Source: Zizania palustris
Lineage: Eukaryota > Streptophyta > Magnoliopsida > Poales > Poaceae
Reading direction: 5' to 3'
Assembly: GCA_019279435.1 (NCBI GenBank)
Contig: JAAALK010000082.1
Span: 25,019,034-25,083,033 of the forward strand
Length of the DNA: 64,000 bases
In this document: one piece after another, positions 1 through 9,264 of the stretch
Numbering within the stretch: the stretch's first letter is position 1
Layout: the number at the start of each line of letters is the position of its first letter
Notes under the pieces: model-generated
The model's input: the letters and a program-made list of their open reading frames with translations, nothing else
Told to the model about the DNA's origin: nothing
The model's database searches: none
Translations under genes and position numbers: made by a program

Positions 1-1259
1 TGGAAACACGAAAACAAAACACAAGAAAACAAAGAAGACGAAAAAATAAGGTAAAAGTTTAACCCTAATGACCAAAAGCCAAACAAAAGCAAGAATCGGT
101 CATTATGGTTAACCAAAACGTAAAAGCTCAAAATGAGTGCGATTGCAGAATAACAATGATATCAACAGAGTAAGAACTCCCCCTTAAACTCTGATCCCAA
201 ATTTTCTCCCCCTTGTTGACAAGTGAACTCATCAAGCACTCAAAAGAGACACAGACTCCCCCTGAAATGCAACTCCCCTTAAAAATATGCAGTGAATGCA
301 ATTGGGGTGCAGGTGGAGTGAAGAAAGCATGCTTCTCAGATATGATTGACTGCAAATACAGTATCTAACAGGTATAGCAAAAGAGATAATGTCTAAGACA
401 CATGGCATGATCAGTGCAAGAGATGATATCTAATGAAAGTCATTTAGCACGCATTTTTTAGTTTTTGCAAACAAAAGCATCACCATAAGTTCCAATAAAT
501 GAGCAAGGTAAAACATGAGATGCAGAAGCTAGCTGATATCTACCAAGATAAGCATTGTCCAAAAACAAAATGCTTCAATAAACTTGTTATCTTTTAGATG
601 TTCAGGCTTTTTCATTTTCCTTTGTCATTTTTGCCAAGGGTTATTTGCATGTCAAACCTTATGCTAACCGACCAAGTCAAGCCTAGGCCAGAACTGGACC
701 ATCAGAAGCTTAAGACACTGGTCTTGGCATACACTACACTGTCCTAGTTCATACCAAAGTGCTATGGTAAGCAGTCCAGAACAATATAATGCGACAAAGC
801 AAACCCACTTGGATCTTTTCAACTTAAGCATAAAAAGGCATGGAATTTTCATTCATTTTTGATTTTTATCATTTTTATGGCACATTTTCCATGTTAAAGC
901 ATAAAGATGTCCAAGTTGCATATCTGCATCTATGTGATGAACTAGCTACAAGGCATGTAACAAATAGCAAAAGCACTCAGCCTACACATGCTAGTTACCA
1001 GAAGCAATGGTGATCATTTTTCAAGTTGAAAGCGTAAAAGCCATGCATATGACAGATATCAGACATTTCAGGCGAACTGAAACAAAGCATGATCATTGAC
1101 AAGTAATCAAAAGCATGTACCAGCTAGAATAAGTAAAGCAGTTCAGTCATATAACAGAAGTAGACTCAAAAGTGTGATATGTGAATATGTATGATATGAA
1201 CACACACCAAAAAGACTCAAGAAAAGAGTAAAGAGCAAAGAAAACTGACGCAAAATATC
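1..1259 (-). other. 3' non-coding region of Copia-1 with purine-rich tracts
   Basis: No gene is visible here. In element orientation this is the stretch between the pol stop and the 3' LTR. Between about 177 and 281 there are four pyrimidine runs on the plus strand (purine runs on the element strand) of the type CTCCCC(C)TT. They are comparable with the several G-rich runs that precede the 3' LTR of Copia-2 (60236-60480). Multiple polypurine-tract-like runs are a known trait of Sireviruses. No TGAGGAGCC-type LTR start is seen, so the LTR-adjacent tract lies left of the window. Confidence 0.6.
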
Positions 1260-4200
1260 CTAAAAAGGATACACAACACCCAAATCCCCTCGTAAACGCT
1301 CAAAGGTAGACTGATCTAGGGGTTTGGTAAAAATGTCAGCCAACTGATGATGGGTATCAACATGAACAAGGTCAATGACACCTTTCTCATATTGATCCCG
1401 TAAGAAGTGAAAGCGCACATCAATATGTTTGGTTTTTGAATGAAGACACGGGTTTTTCCCTACACTAATAGCACTACTGCTGTCGCAAAACAATGGAATC
1501 CTGGTAGGAAAGAACAACCCAAAGTCTCGTAGAGTGGAAATCATCCAAACCATCTGTGAGCAGCAGCTGGCAGCAGCTACATACTCAGCCTCTGTGGTCG
1601 AAAGAGCAACTCCAGATTGCTTTCGAGAAGACCAAGATACAAGGGATGAACCAAGAAACTGGCAAGTACCAGAAGTCGACTTGCGATCCAACCGGCACCC
1701 ACCAAAGTCAGCGTCCGAAAAGCCAGATAAATCAAGAGATGATGATGCTAAATAATAAAGACCAAGATCAGGCGCATAGGTGAGATACCTGAAAATGCGC
1801 TTGACAGCCTGCCGGTGAGACGCGCGTGGTGAAGACTGAAAACGCGCGCAAAGTCCCACGGCGAACTGTATGTCCGGTCTTGTTGCCGTCAAGTACAACA
1901 GCGAACCGATCATCCCTCGAAACTCTCTCTCATTGACCTTGACACCGCTCTCGTCCTTGTCCAGACCCCCAGAAGTAGCCATCGGGGTCATCTGCGGCTT
2001 CAATTCACCACCAAAGTCAAATTTCTTAAGCATGTCACGAGTATACTTACCTTGGTGGATGAAGGTGCCGTCCTTGTTCTGCTTGATCTGGAGCCCTAAG
2101 AAGTACTTGAGCTCACCCATGAGGCTCATCTCAAACTCACTGTGCATCTGCTCAGAAAACTTGGACACAAGAGAATCAGTAGTACCGCCAAAGATAATAT
2201 CGTCCACGTAAATCTGAGCAACTAAAAAATCTGAAGCATCTCTGAGCAAGAAAAGAGTTTTGTCCACAGAACCCATCACAAAGCCATTCCCCAACAAGAA
2301 TTGCTTTAACCGGTCATACCAAGCCCTGGGGGCTTGCTTCAACCCGTATAAAGCTTTATGCAACTTAAAAACATGTCGAGGAAACTTAGGGTTCTCAAAA
2401 CCGGGGGGTTGCCTAACATAAACCTCCTCTTCTATGTACCCGTTCAGAAAAGCACTCTTAACGTCCATTTGAAAAAGCTTAAAACCCTTTGAAACGGCAA
2501 AAGCTAGAAGGATACGAATGGACTCAAGACGGGCAACAGGAGCGAAGGTTTCTTCAAAGTCAATACCTTCCTTCTGGCAATAACCCTGGGCAACTAGTCG
2601 AGCCTTGTTGCGCACCACAACCCCATCTTCACCTTGTTTGTTTTTGAATACCCACTTGGTACCTATGGGGTTGCATCCAGGTGGCGGCTCAACTAGTGTC
2701 CAAACCCGATTGCGGACAAAATTCTCAAGCTCTTCTTGCATAGCATTAATCCAATTAGAATCAGAAAGAGCATGAGAAACATCTCTGGGCTCAAAAGATG
2801 CAACAAACACAGATTCAGCAAACACAGCGAGAGAGGCAGAAGAACGCAATGTCCTCTCAGTCAAATCACCAATGATGAGCTCTGAGGGGTGGTCACGCTG
2901 AACTGCTCGGGTTCCCTGGTGATCTGAAGTCACCTCACCGGAGTCAGCAGCTGGCACCTCTGGACTCGATTGAGAGGGCTCGATCGAAGTGGAAGAAGTG
3001 ATCAAAGGTCCGCCCTCATCATCAGTCGAAGTCACAGAAGGTGTGGGCTCTGCGGGGGATGCAGAAGGCCCACCCTCAATAGCAGCTGGAGTATCCTCAT
3101 CTTCCTCGAAGATGGACTCTCCGAGCTCATCATCACCAGAAAGCTCAAAAGAAGGAGTCAAAGAAGGCAAGGACTCATCAAATGAAACCTCACACGTCTC
3201 GACAAGCAGCTGGGATTCGAGGTTCCAAACACGGAAGCCTCGAGAATGCAATGCATAACCAAGAAAAACACCATCCCAGCAACGAGACTCAAACTTGTCC
3301 AAATGCCCTCCCTTCTTGAGCACAAAGCACTTGCAGCCAAACGCTCGCAAGTGGCTCACCTTGGGCTGTTTGCCAAAACGCAACTCATATGATGTCTTAC
3401 CAATGTAAGCTCTAAGAAAAATGCGGTTGGCCAGATAGCAAGCCGTGTTCATGGCTTCAGCCCAAAAACGCCTAGGAGTCCTGTGCTCATCGAGCATTGT
3501 CCTGGCCATCTCAACTAGCGTGCGGTTCTTTCGTTCCACAACGTCGTTCTGTGGGGGAGTGTAAGGAGAAGAAAACTGATGGTCCAGACCCTGATCACCA
3601 CAGAAGCTGACGAACTGAGAGTTCTTGAACTCAGAGCCGTTGTCGGAGCGAATTGCTCGCATCCGGCCATTGTTCTCATTCTTCAGCTTCAAAATCAGGT
3701 CATGGACAAAATGAAAAGTTTCATCCTTAGACTCCAAAAAGAAAACCCACGAGAAACGAGAAAAGTCGTCAACAATCACAAGTGCATACCACTTCCCACC
3801 GACTGAGCGTACCCGAGCTGGACCTACAGTGTCCAAATGTAAAAGCTCGCCCGGATATGAAGTCATCACCTGAGTTACAGGTGAGTGAGAAGCGGCAACC
3901 ATTTTCCCATGACGACAGGGATGACAAACTAGATCCTTCTCCATCTTAAGCTTGGGCAATCCTCGGATGAGGTCCATAGAGCTTAACCTGACTAGCAGAT
4001 CAAAACTCAAATGACCTAACCTCGTATGCCACTTCCAGAGCTCAGAAGAAGATCTAGCAATCAAATAGCGAGAAGGGCCAAAAGAACTAGAGAAGTCAAT
4101 TCGAAAAACTTTACCGAAGGGTAAAATCTGACAAACCAAAGACCCTCTAGAATCAACCATAGAAGAATTGCCCTTCTTAAAACGCACTTCCAAACCATCC

Positions 4201-4451
4201 TCAAGAAGTTGCGAAACAGAGATTAAATTAAAGTTCAGATTTTTAACCAAAGCAACATTCTTTAAAGAGAAATGGTCTGAAATGCTGATTGAGCCTATGC
4301 CACTTACTTTCCCTTGACCGCTGTTCCCGAATGTGATGTACTCTTTGGAGCTCGGGGGAGTGAGACTGGAGAACCATCTGCGATGTCCCGTCATGTGGCG
4401 AGAACATCTTGAGTCCATAATCCAAACATCCTCCAGTCCCCGGTCCTGCAC
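1260..4451 (-). CDS. pol: Copia-1 Pol: protease, integrase, reverse transcriptase, RNase H
   Basis: Uninterrupted frame of about 1063 residues. In order: retroviral-type aspartic protease start (residues 10-22), GAG-pre-integrase zinc site H142/H147/C176/C179, integrase core with D207, D270 and E306 (35 residues between the last two), a Ser/Thr/Pro-rich linker (about 430-530), RT (about 570-830) with YVDD at 748-751, RNase H (about 905-1050) starting at D913, and the usual Ty1/copia C-terminal block KTKHIDVRFHF. The product would process Gag-Pol, copy the element RNA and integrate the cDNA. Oddity: the protease signature reads D13-S14-R15 where the family, and Copia-2, have DSG, so the active-site glycine is lost. 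The frame has no ATG at its start. It is out of register with gag (gag stop at 4454-4456), whereas in Copia-2 the two share a frame across a TAG. Confidence 0.93.
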   Translation of the reverse strand: MQDRGLEDVWIMDSRCSRHMTGHRRWFSSLTPPSSKEYITFGNSGQGKVSGIGSISISDHFSLKNVALVKNLNFNLISVSQLLEDGLEVRFKKGNSSMVDSRGSLVCQILPFGKVFRIDFSSSFGPSRYLIARSSSELWKWHTRLGHLSFDLLVRLSSMDLIRGLPKLKMEKDLVCHPCRHGKMVAASHSPVTQVMTSYPGELLHLDTVGPARVRSVGGKWYALVIVDDFSRFSWVFFLESKDETFHFVHDLILKLKNENNGRMRAIRSDNGSEFKNSQFVSFCGDQGLDHQFSSPYTPPQNDVVERKNRTLVEMARTMLDEHRTPRRFWAEAMNTACYLANRIFLRAYIGKTSYELRFGKQPKVSHLRAFGCKCFVLKKGGHLDKFESRCWDGVFLGYALHSRGFRVWNLESQLLVETCEVSFDESLPSLTPSFELSGDDELGESIFEEDEDTPAAIEGGPSASPAEPTPSVTSTDDEGGPLITSSTSIEPSQSSPEVPAADSGEVTSDHQGTRAVQRDHPSELIIGDLTERTLRSSASLAVFAESVFVASFEPRDVSHALSDSNWINAMQEELENFVRNRVWTLVEPPPGCNPIGTKWVFKNKQGEDGVVVRNKARLVAQGYCQKEGIDFEETFAPVARLESIRILLAFAVSKGFKLFQMDVKSAFLNGYIEEEVYVRQPPGFENPKFPRHVFKLHKALYGLKQAPRAWYDRLKQFLLGNGFVMGSVDKTLFLLRDASDFLVAQIYVDDIIFGGTTDSLVSKFSEQMHSEFEMSLMGELKYFLGLQIKQNKDGTFIHQGKYTRDMLKKFDFGGELKPQMTPMATSGGLDKDESGVKVNEREFRGMIGSLLYLTATRPDIQFAVGLCARFQSSPRASHRQAVKRIFRYLTYAPDLGLYYLASSSLDLSGFSDADFGGCRLDRKSTSGTCQFLGSSLVSWSSRKQSGVALSTTEAEYVAAASCCSQMVWMISTLRDFGLFFPTRIPLFCDSSSAISVGKNPCLHSKTKHIDVRFHFLRDQYEKGVIDLVHVDTHHQLADIFTKPLDQSTFERLRGDLGVVYPF

Positions 4452-4453
4452 AA

Positions 4454-7177
4454 TCAGTGTCTGTAAGTGGGAGCAAATGGTCCGGCACCAGGTTTAGCAA
4501 AAGAGCTAAACCAGTGTCGAGCCATCTGCTCAAAAGATGGAAAGCGAAAACCATCAAAAGAGTTTGGACCAAAACGCGGCTCAAAGCGCGGTCCACGGTT
4601 CTTCCTAACCCTGCGGCCACGAGGTCCAGAACCGTAGCCAACATGGTCTGGAACTCTGCCGGAACGAACACCACCACCTGGAGCACGGGCACGAAAACCG
4701 TCTCCTCTACCACCACCTACACGACGCGGCCTGGCCTCCAGCCTCTCCCCGCGCCGAGGAACACGCAGTCTACCATCCTGCTGGTAGAACTGCTCCTGAT
4801 CACTACGAGCCCTCTCTGCTCTCTCAACCCGCTTCCTCCTAAAGCAAAACTCCGCAAGATGCCCGTCTCTCTGACAATACTCACAATGATAGGTAGGCTT
4901 CTTGGGATGTGGTTGAGGCTTGGGATTCTTGGGCTTAGTGGTGTTTGGTGTTGTCTTCTTGGGCTGAGAGGGTCCAGGAAGAGAGTCAAGAGAAGTGTGG
5001 AGATTTTTGGGCTTAGGAACCCAGATAGGTTTCTTGGGTGGAGCTTTAGGTGGTTCATGGATCACTCCATCCTTGGGCTGACAAGCCTGGGAAGACTCAG
5101 TGGAGTGAGTCTTGGGATACCTCTGCTCTGGAGTCATTTTACTCCACTCCACTGCCCGGCTAATGGCGCTCTCAAAGTCAGCCTTGGTGTAGGTGTAACC
5201 TACCCCAAACCCATCCTGCCTCTTGAACTGCTGGATCATCATGCCAAGCTGTGGCTCTCTGGCACTGATCCAACTCAGGATAGAACGGAGGTAAAAGTTC
5301 TCATTCTGAGAATCTGCTAGCTCCTCTCTCAAAGAAGCTAGAACCTCCACCTGAGACAAGCAGGTCTCACACTCACTCTCTACTTGGACAGACTTTCCAG
5401 CTTTTAGCTTAATCAACTCCATTCTAAGAGACAGGCAGTTCTCACAAACAGTGGGTGGAACTGACAGTGTCTCAAGCTCTAGCCTAGTCTGGGCAAGCTC
5501 AGCTCTCAACCTCTCTAAATCACCCAAATGCTCATCGCCCTTGGATTTCAGCTCAGCTAAGACAGCTAGATGCGATGGGCAATCAACACAGGGTGCGACG
5601 ACAGTGGCTTGAGCATCTTTCAGCTCCTGTTGAGCGCTTTCAAGCTCAGTGGACAAAGCGTCCCTCTCATCAACCCTTTCTGTGTACCTGGACTTCAGAG
5701 TCGACAGGTCACATAGAAGCACCTCACACTTTGGGCACTCACTGCTATCACCCAAGCAAGGGGAAGAAGATAGACTTTCTATTCTACCGTTGGCCACGGC
5801 AAGCTCACTCTCTAACTGGTCTATCCTTTTCTTAGCCCCCCTAAGCAGTTTCTCCCGATATTTCAACTCCTGACGATTGCTTTCAAGTAAATCAACAATT
5901 TCACGCTCAACAATTTCGTCGGAGGAGCTCTTTTCTTCTCTATCCCCAAGAGCCATGGAGCAGAAGCTCTTGCGGGATCTTCGGCGCTGGTGTGAGCGGC
6001 TCTTCGGCTTGTCTCCGAAGGCCATGAAGCAGAGGCCCGCCGGATCGTCCTTGTCCTTCCCCTTCCTGATAGCGATCTCCTCATCGCTTGAGCTCGATGA
6101 AGAGGAAGAAAACGTGGATCTCTTGGAGTAGCTCTTCTCCATCTCGGCGAAGAAGGCCTTGTCGCGCTTCTTGTTCTCTCGCCGGTAGTCCTTCAGGGCC
6201 TTCTTGAAGAAACGAGTCTTCGGCTTGCCCTTGTTGAAGGAGGGGCTCTCATGCTTGCCGGAGTCGTGGAAGCTGCTGCCGGTGCCCTTCTTGTATCCAC
6301 TGCGCTTGGGGCAGTCGGCGATGAAGTGTCCTAGATCACCACATTCAAAGCATCTAGATTTTGTGCCGTGTCTTTTGAACATTCTCTTATCATAGACACG
6401 ACGCACACGGTTGTTAAAGAGACACAAATCATCATCTCCCAACAACTCAAGCTGGTCCTCAGTGATAGACATCAAAGAGAACCCAGCACAGCTCATAGCA
6501 GAGGGATCAACAGAAGGTGTAGCAAGGGCCAGGGATTTTGATCCAGAGCCAGTGAGATTTGATCTCAACTGGATATCTACCTCAGTGGCCTTCAGCTTGC
6601 TAAATAACTCAGAAATGGTCAAGGTATCGTAAGAAGTACTCTCAACGATAGATGATACCTTGATCTCCCAGATCTTTGGGTCCAAGGTATGAAGAACCTT
6701 GAGCGCCTGCTCGTGATCTGAGACTAACTGAGCACCCTCAGCCTTGTTGTCCCGAAGCTTGTTAATGATCGACTGAAAGCGACCAAACAAAGCCTCAACA
6801 GATTCACCCGGCTTCTGTGTGAAATTCTCATATTCACGTCGGTAGGTCTGATAGAGCCGAGCCTTGACCTGTGCTGTTCCCTCATGGTGTGCCTTGAGGG
6901 TTGCCCAGATCTCTCTCGCAGTGGAGAGATGACTCACTCGCTCAAATTCAGTGGGACCTAAACCAGAAAATAAAATGTTCACAGCCTTACTGTTGCTCAG
7001 ATGCTGAGCAATGATACCAGCAGTGCCATGCTCAGCGACTGGCAAAATGACAAACGTGCTGTGAACGCAAATGTCCCATATGTCCGAACCCTGGCTCATG
7101 AGATAGGCTCGCATGCGAGTCTTCCAATAATTATAGCCATAGGCTTCCAAGGACGGGACCTTGCCAGGAGACGTCAT
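4454..7177 (-). CDS. gag: Copia-1 Gag with two zinc knuckles and repeated CxxC coiled-coil modules
   Basis: Frame of about 907 residues from the ATG at 7177, 53 bases inside the primer site; an in-frame GTG lies two codons upstream. Residue numbers here count from that GTG. The N-terminal part (about 15-200) is the copia Gag domain, starting with the YGYNYWKTRMRAYL block. A CCHC knuckle follows at C278/C281/H286/C291. Next come basic and Ser-rich stretches, then a long helical region with four CxxC pairs (483/486, 532/535, 580/583, 605/608), each followed by Leu/Glu/Lys-rich helix. A second CCHC knuckle lies at 767/770/775/780, then an Arg/Gly-rich tail. Gag would package the element RNA into cytoplasmic virus-like particles. 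It is much longer than the 300-400 residues of most copia Gags, as in Sireviruses. The function of the CxxC modules is not known to me. Confidence 0.9.
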   Translation of the reverse strand: MTSPGKVPSLEAYGYNYWKTRMRAYLMSQGSDIWDICVHSTFVILPVAEHGTAGIIAQHLSNSKAVNILFSGLGPTEFERVSHLSTAREIWATLKAHHEGTAQVKARLYQTYRREYENFTQKPGESVEALFGRFQSIINKLRDNKAEGAQLVSDHEQALKVLHTLDPKIWEIKVSSIVESTSYDTLTISELFSKLKATEVDIQLRSNLTGSGSKSLALATPSVDPSAMSCAGFSLMSITEDQLELLGDDDLCLFNNRVRRVYDKRMFKRHGTKSRCFECGDLGHFIADCPKRSGYKKGTGSSFHDSGKHESPSFNKGKPKTRFFKKALKDYRRENKKRDKAFFAEMEKSYSKRSTFSSSSSSSSDEEIAIRKGKDKDDPAGLCFMAFGDKPKSRSHQRRRSRKSFCSMALGDREEKSSSDEIVEREIVDLLESNRQELKYREKLLRGAKKRIDQLESELAVANGRIESLSSSPCLGDSSECPKCEVLLCDLSTLKSRYTERVDERDALSTELESAQQELKDAQATVVAPCVDCPSHLAVLAELKSKGDEHLGDLERLRAELAQTRLELETLSVPPTVCENCLSLRMELIKLKAGKSVQVESECETCLSQVEVLASLREELADSQNENFYLRSILSWISAREPQLGMMIQQFKRQDGFGVGYTYTKADFESAISRAVEWSKMTPEQRYPKTHSTESSQACQPKDGVIHEPPKAPPKKPIWVPKPKNLHTSLDSLPGPSQPKKTTPNTTKPKNPKPQPHPKKPTYHCEYCQRDGHLAEFCFRRKRVERAERARSDQEQFYQQDGRLRVPRRGERLEARPRRVGGGRGDGFRARAPGGGVRSGRVPDHVGYGSGPRGRRVRKNRGPRFEPRFGPNSFDGFRFPSFEQMARHWFSSFAKPGAGPFAPTYRH

Positions 7178-7229
7178 AGTCACTACTGGGGTTTAGAACC
7201 GGTTAAGGTATGAAAAAAAACCTAACCTT

Positions 7230-7241
7230 GCTCTGATACCA
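7230..7241 (-). other. Primer-binding site of Copia-1 (initiator Met tRNA type)
   Basis: On the minus strand the sequence is TGGTATCAGAGC, the common plant copia primer site complementary to the 3' end of initiator methionine tRNA. It lies two bases inside the 5' LTR end. The same 12 bases occur in Copia-2 at 53663-53674. Confidence 0.93.
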
Positions 7242-7694
7242 CTTGTAGGACCGAAAGTAGCGACCAGAGGGGGGGTGAATGGGCGCCTTAAAAATTCTTT
7301 CGAATCAATGGCCTGTTCCCAATACCCAACGCACCTCAAAAGACTACGCAGCAGAAAAATAGACAGAGGGCCTAAGTCTAAAGGTTTCTAACCTAGAAGC
7401 AACTTGATGATAAACAGTGTAAATCTAAAGTAGTGCAACTAGGCAGATGAACAAGTTGTAACAGACCTAAACTTCTCAATGAAATGATCTAAGAATGTGT
7501 AAGATGAAAAGAGAAGTTACTGTCCAAAGTTGTCTCCTGTTCGGAACTTGGCGAAGCCCCCTTCGCACGTCGAGGTCAGCTTCGGAGGTTGGTGACGGAG
7601 CCTGTCCGAGATGCCGAAGATGTCACGGTCTAGCCTAGTTTGAAGTGGTAAGATGCGAAGTGTACTTTGGAGCGAAGTAACACAATGCCGGAGC

Positions 7695-8250
7695 CTGGTT
7701 CGAAGTATGTACTTCGAAGACAAGGCTTCGAACACAGCTTCGAACCAAGAGCTTCAGAGCAAAGTGACAGAGTCAGAGCCTGCTTCGAAGTGTGCACTTC
7801 GAAGACAAAACTTCGAACACAACTTTGAACCGAAAGCTTCGAAGTAAAACCTTCGAACAGAAAGCTTCGAACACAACTCACAAAAGGACAACCTTCGAAC
7901 CAGGAAGCGAAGTCTGTCACACGACAGAAAAACAAGTCCGAAGCCAATGCTCTACCTTCGAAAAGAGCAAGCTCTGAAAAGAGAGGCGAAGGGTGACACG
8001 CTACACAGAAGTCAGTGCGAGGCCTAGCGGAGCTACAAGCTTCGAACCTAACTTCGAAACTTGTTGAAGTAAGGACTTCGAACAGATAGGGCCGAAGCCC
8101 CTTCGCACTATTGTTCGAAGTATGCGATACTGACGTTCAGAAAAATGCTTCGAAGCTTAGTAACACAGAATGCAAACCAAAGACCGAAGATCGAACGAAG
8201 CCTTCGAAGGAGATAGATCAAAGCCCGCCTCGTGAAACTGAAGGGCTTCG
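7695..8250. repeat. Dense cluster of TTCGAA palindromes in the Copia-1 LTR leader
   Basis: By eye about 19 copies of the palindrome TTCGAA fall in roughly 560 bases, mostly as GCTTCGAA, CCTTCGAA or ACTTCGAA. Even base composition predicts about 0.14. Some are paired at a fixed distance, as at 7698-7718 and near 7790-7805. The cluster lies downstream of the LTR TATA box, so it would be in the transcribed leader. It is neither a coding repeat nor a simple tandem array. Confidence 0.75.
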
Positions 8251-8689
8251 AACAGAGAGTAGCTTCGCTCGAAACACAGCCAAAAAGGTGACAGACCCTG
8301 TCAGCCTCGATCGAAAAGGCTGTGCAGTAGAAGGTGAAAAGCTGCACAGACTACTGTAGCTACAGGAAAGTAGTACTACTTGCAACAGCAAGAACTAGTA
8401 CTCAGTTTGTGAAGAACAGAAGCAACAGAAGAAGCTTCTCCTCACGAAATAAATTCAGCAGCCCGTAGATGAGGCAATAACTCCCCAAACCAAACAAGTG
8501 CAACAGATAAAATCAGCAGGGACTAAGGCTTTAATGCATCCAAGAGATTAGAGCAAATACCATGGAAAAACAGTAAGGAGCAGAGCCTGGCGGCGCACAC
8601 AGGAGAGAGAAAACGAGAGACAAAATGACCCAAAGAGTGGATTTGATTTCAGCACAAAGGGGTAGTCCAAACCCTAGGGATTGGGGTCC

Positions 8690-8699
8690 TATTTATAGG
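8690..8699 (-). promoter_or_regulatory. LTR promoter TATA box of Copia-1
   Basis: Element-strand GCCTATAAATAGG, with an upstream-facing copy of the block CCCTAGGGTTT downstream in the leader. The Copia-2 LTR has the same arrangement (CCTATAAATAG at 52797-52807). It divides the LTR into a U3 of about 0.57 kb (9264-8690) and a long transcribed R-U5 part (8690-7244). Confidence 0.7.
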
Positions 8700-9264
8700 C
8701 AGCCCAACACTAGGAATATTCTACCAGCCCCTTAGGGTTTTTACAGACTCAAAAATAAAGGAAAAGACTCTACTGCCCTTAGGAATTTTTACAGACACAA
8801 CTGACTGACTGTGGGCCTAGAGATACAGATGACATATCCGGAAGCTAAGTTTTCGTAGCGACTACGGCTTCTCTTCTGGACAGTCGGATACAGAATCAAC
8901 GGTTGTCAGTTTTACGCCGAAACTGACAAAGCCTCCACCAGCTTTGCACCAGGTACCCGGATTGGGCCGGCCCGACTCCGCAGCTCTCTCAGCCCGGCAA
9001 TCGCTCACCGCCCGTGTACCTGAGTCAGTCCTGGTCAACAGCCCAGTGGGTCTTCTACTGCTTCTGGCCCATGCACCCGGATTGGGCCAGCCCGACTTCG
9101 CAGCCTCCTCTGCCCGACAGTCGCTCGCTGCCCGTGTACCTGAGTCACACGCGGCCCATGAAACAGCAGATCTCTTCTTCTTCTTCAGTCCTCTTTGACT
9201 ATCGTTGACAATGACTCATCACTTCTGGAGCCATGAGGCCCACGCTATTCAGCATGGCTCCTCA

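Larger units (their letters stand above)
1..9264 (-). mobile_element. Copia-1, Sirevirus-like Ty1/copia element, 3' end outside window
   Basis: Minus-strand LTR retrotransposon read from right to left: 5' LTR 7244-9264, tRNA primer site 7230-7241, gag 4454-7177, pol 1260-4451, then about 1.26 kb of 3' non-coding DNA that runs off the left edge before any 3' LTR appears. The domain order protease-integrase-RT-RNase H is that of Ty1/copia. The very long gag, the 2-kb LTR and the purine-rich 3' region match the Sirevirus (SIRE/Maximus) lineage. The right border is inferred: minus-strand TGAGGAGCC begins at 9264, and the next base starts continuous RT coding sequence of Tat-A. The first bases of that host, GTAAT, would be the right copy of the target duplication. 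It resembles Copia-2 (51365-62616) in organisation, LTR terminus and proteins, but the two are clearly diverged. Confidence 0.9.
7244..9264 (-). repeat. 5' LTR of Copia-1
   Basis: About 2.02 kb. On the element strand it begins TGAGGAGCC at 9264 and ends CGGTCCTACA at 7244, followed by two bases and the primer site. The last 40 bases (CACCCCCCCTCTGGTCG, then TTTCGGTCC) closely match the end of the Copia-2 LTR. A TATA box lies at 8690-8699. The inner border is secure. The outer border is inferred from where Tat-A coding sequence resumes, because the partner LTR is not in the window. No real gene is seen; short frames here are chance. Confidence 0.8.

Noticed and set aside
4457..5320. Plus-strand frame of 287 codons opposite Copia-1 gag
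   Set aside because: Mirror of the Arg/Gly/Lys-rich gag tail; no domain, and no counterpart in Copia-2.
7695..8250. Heat-shock elements in the Copia-1 LTR
   Set aside because: Canonical elements need GAA and TTC blocks alternating with two-base spacers. Here TTC and GAA abut directly, so the pattern does not fit.
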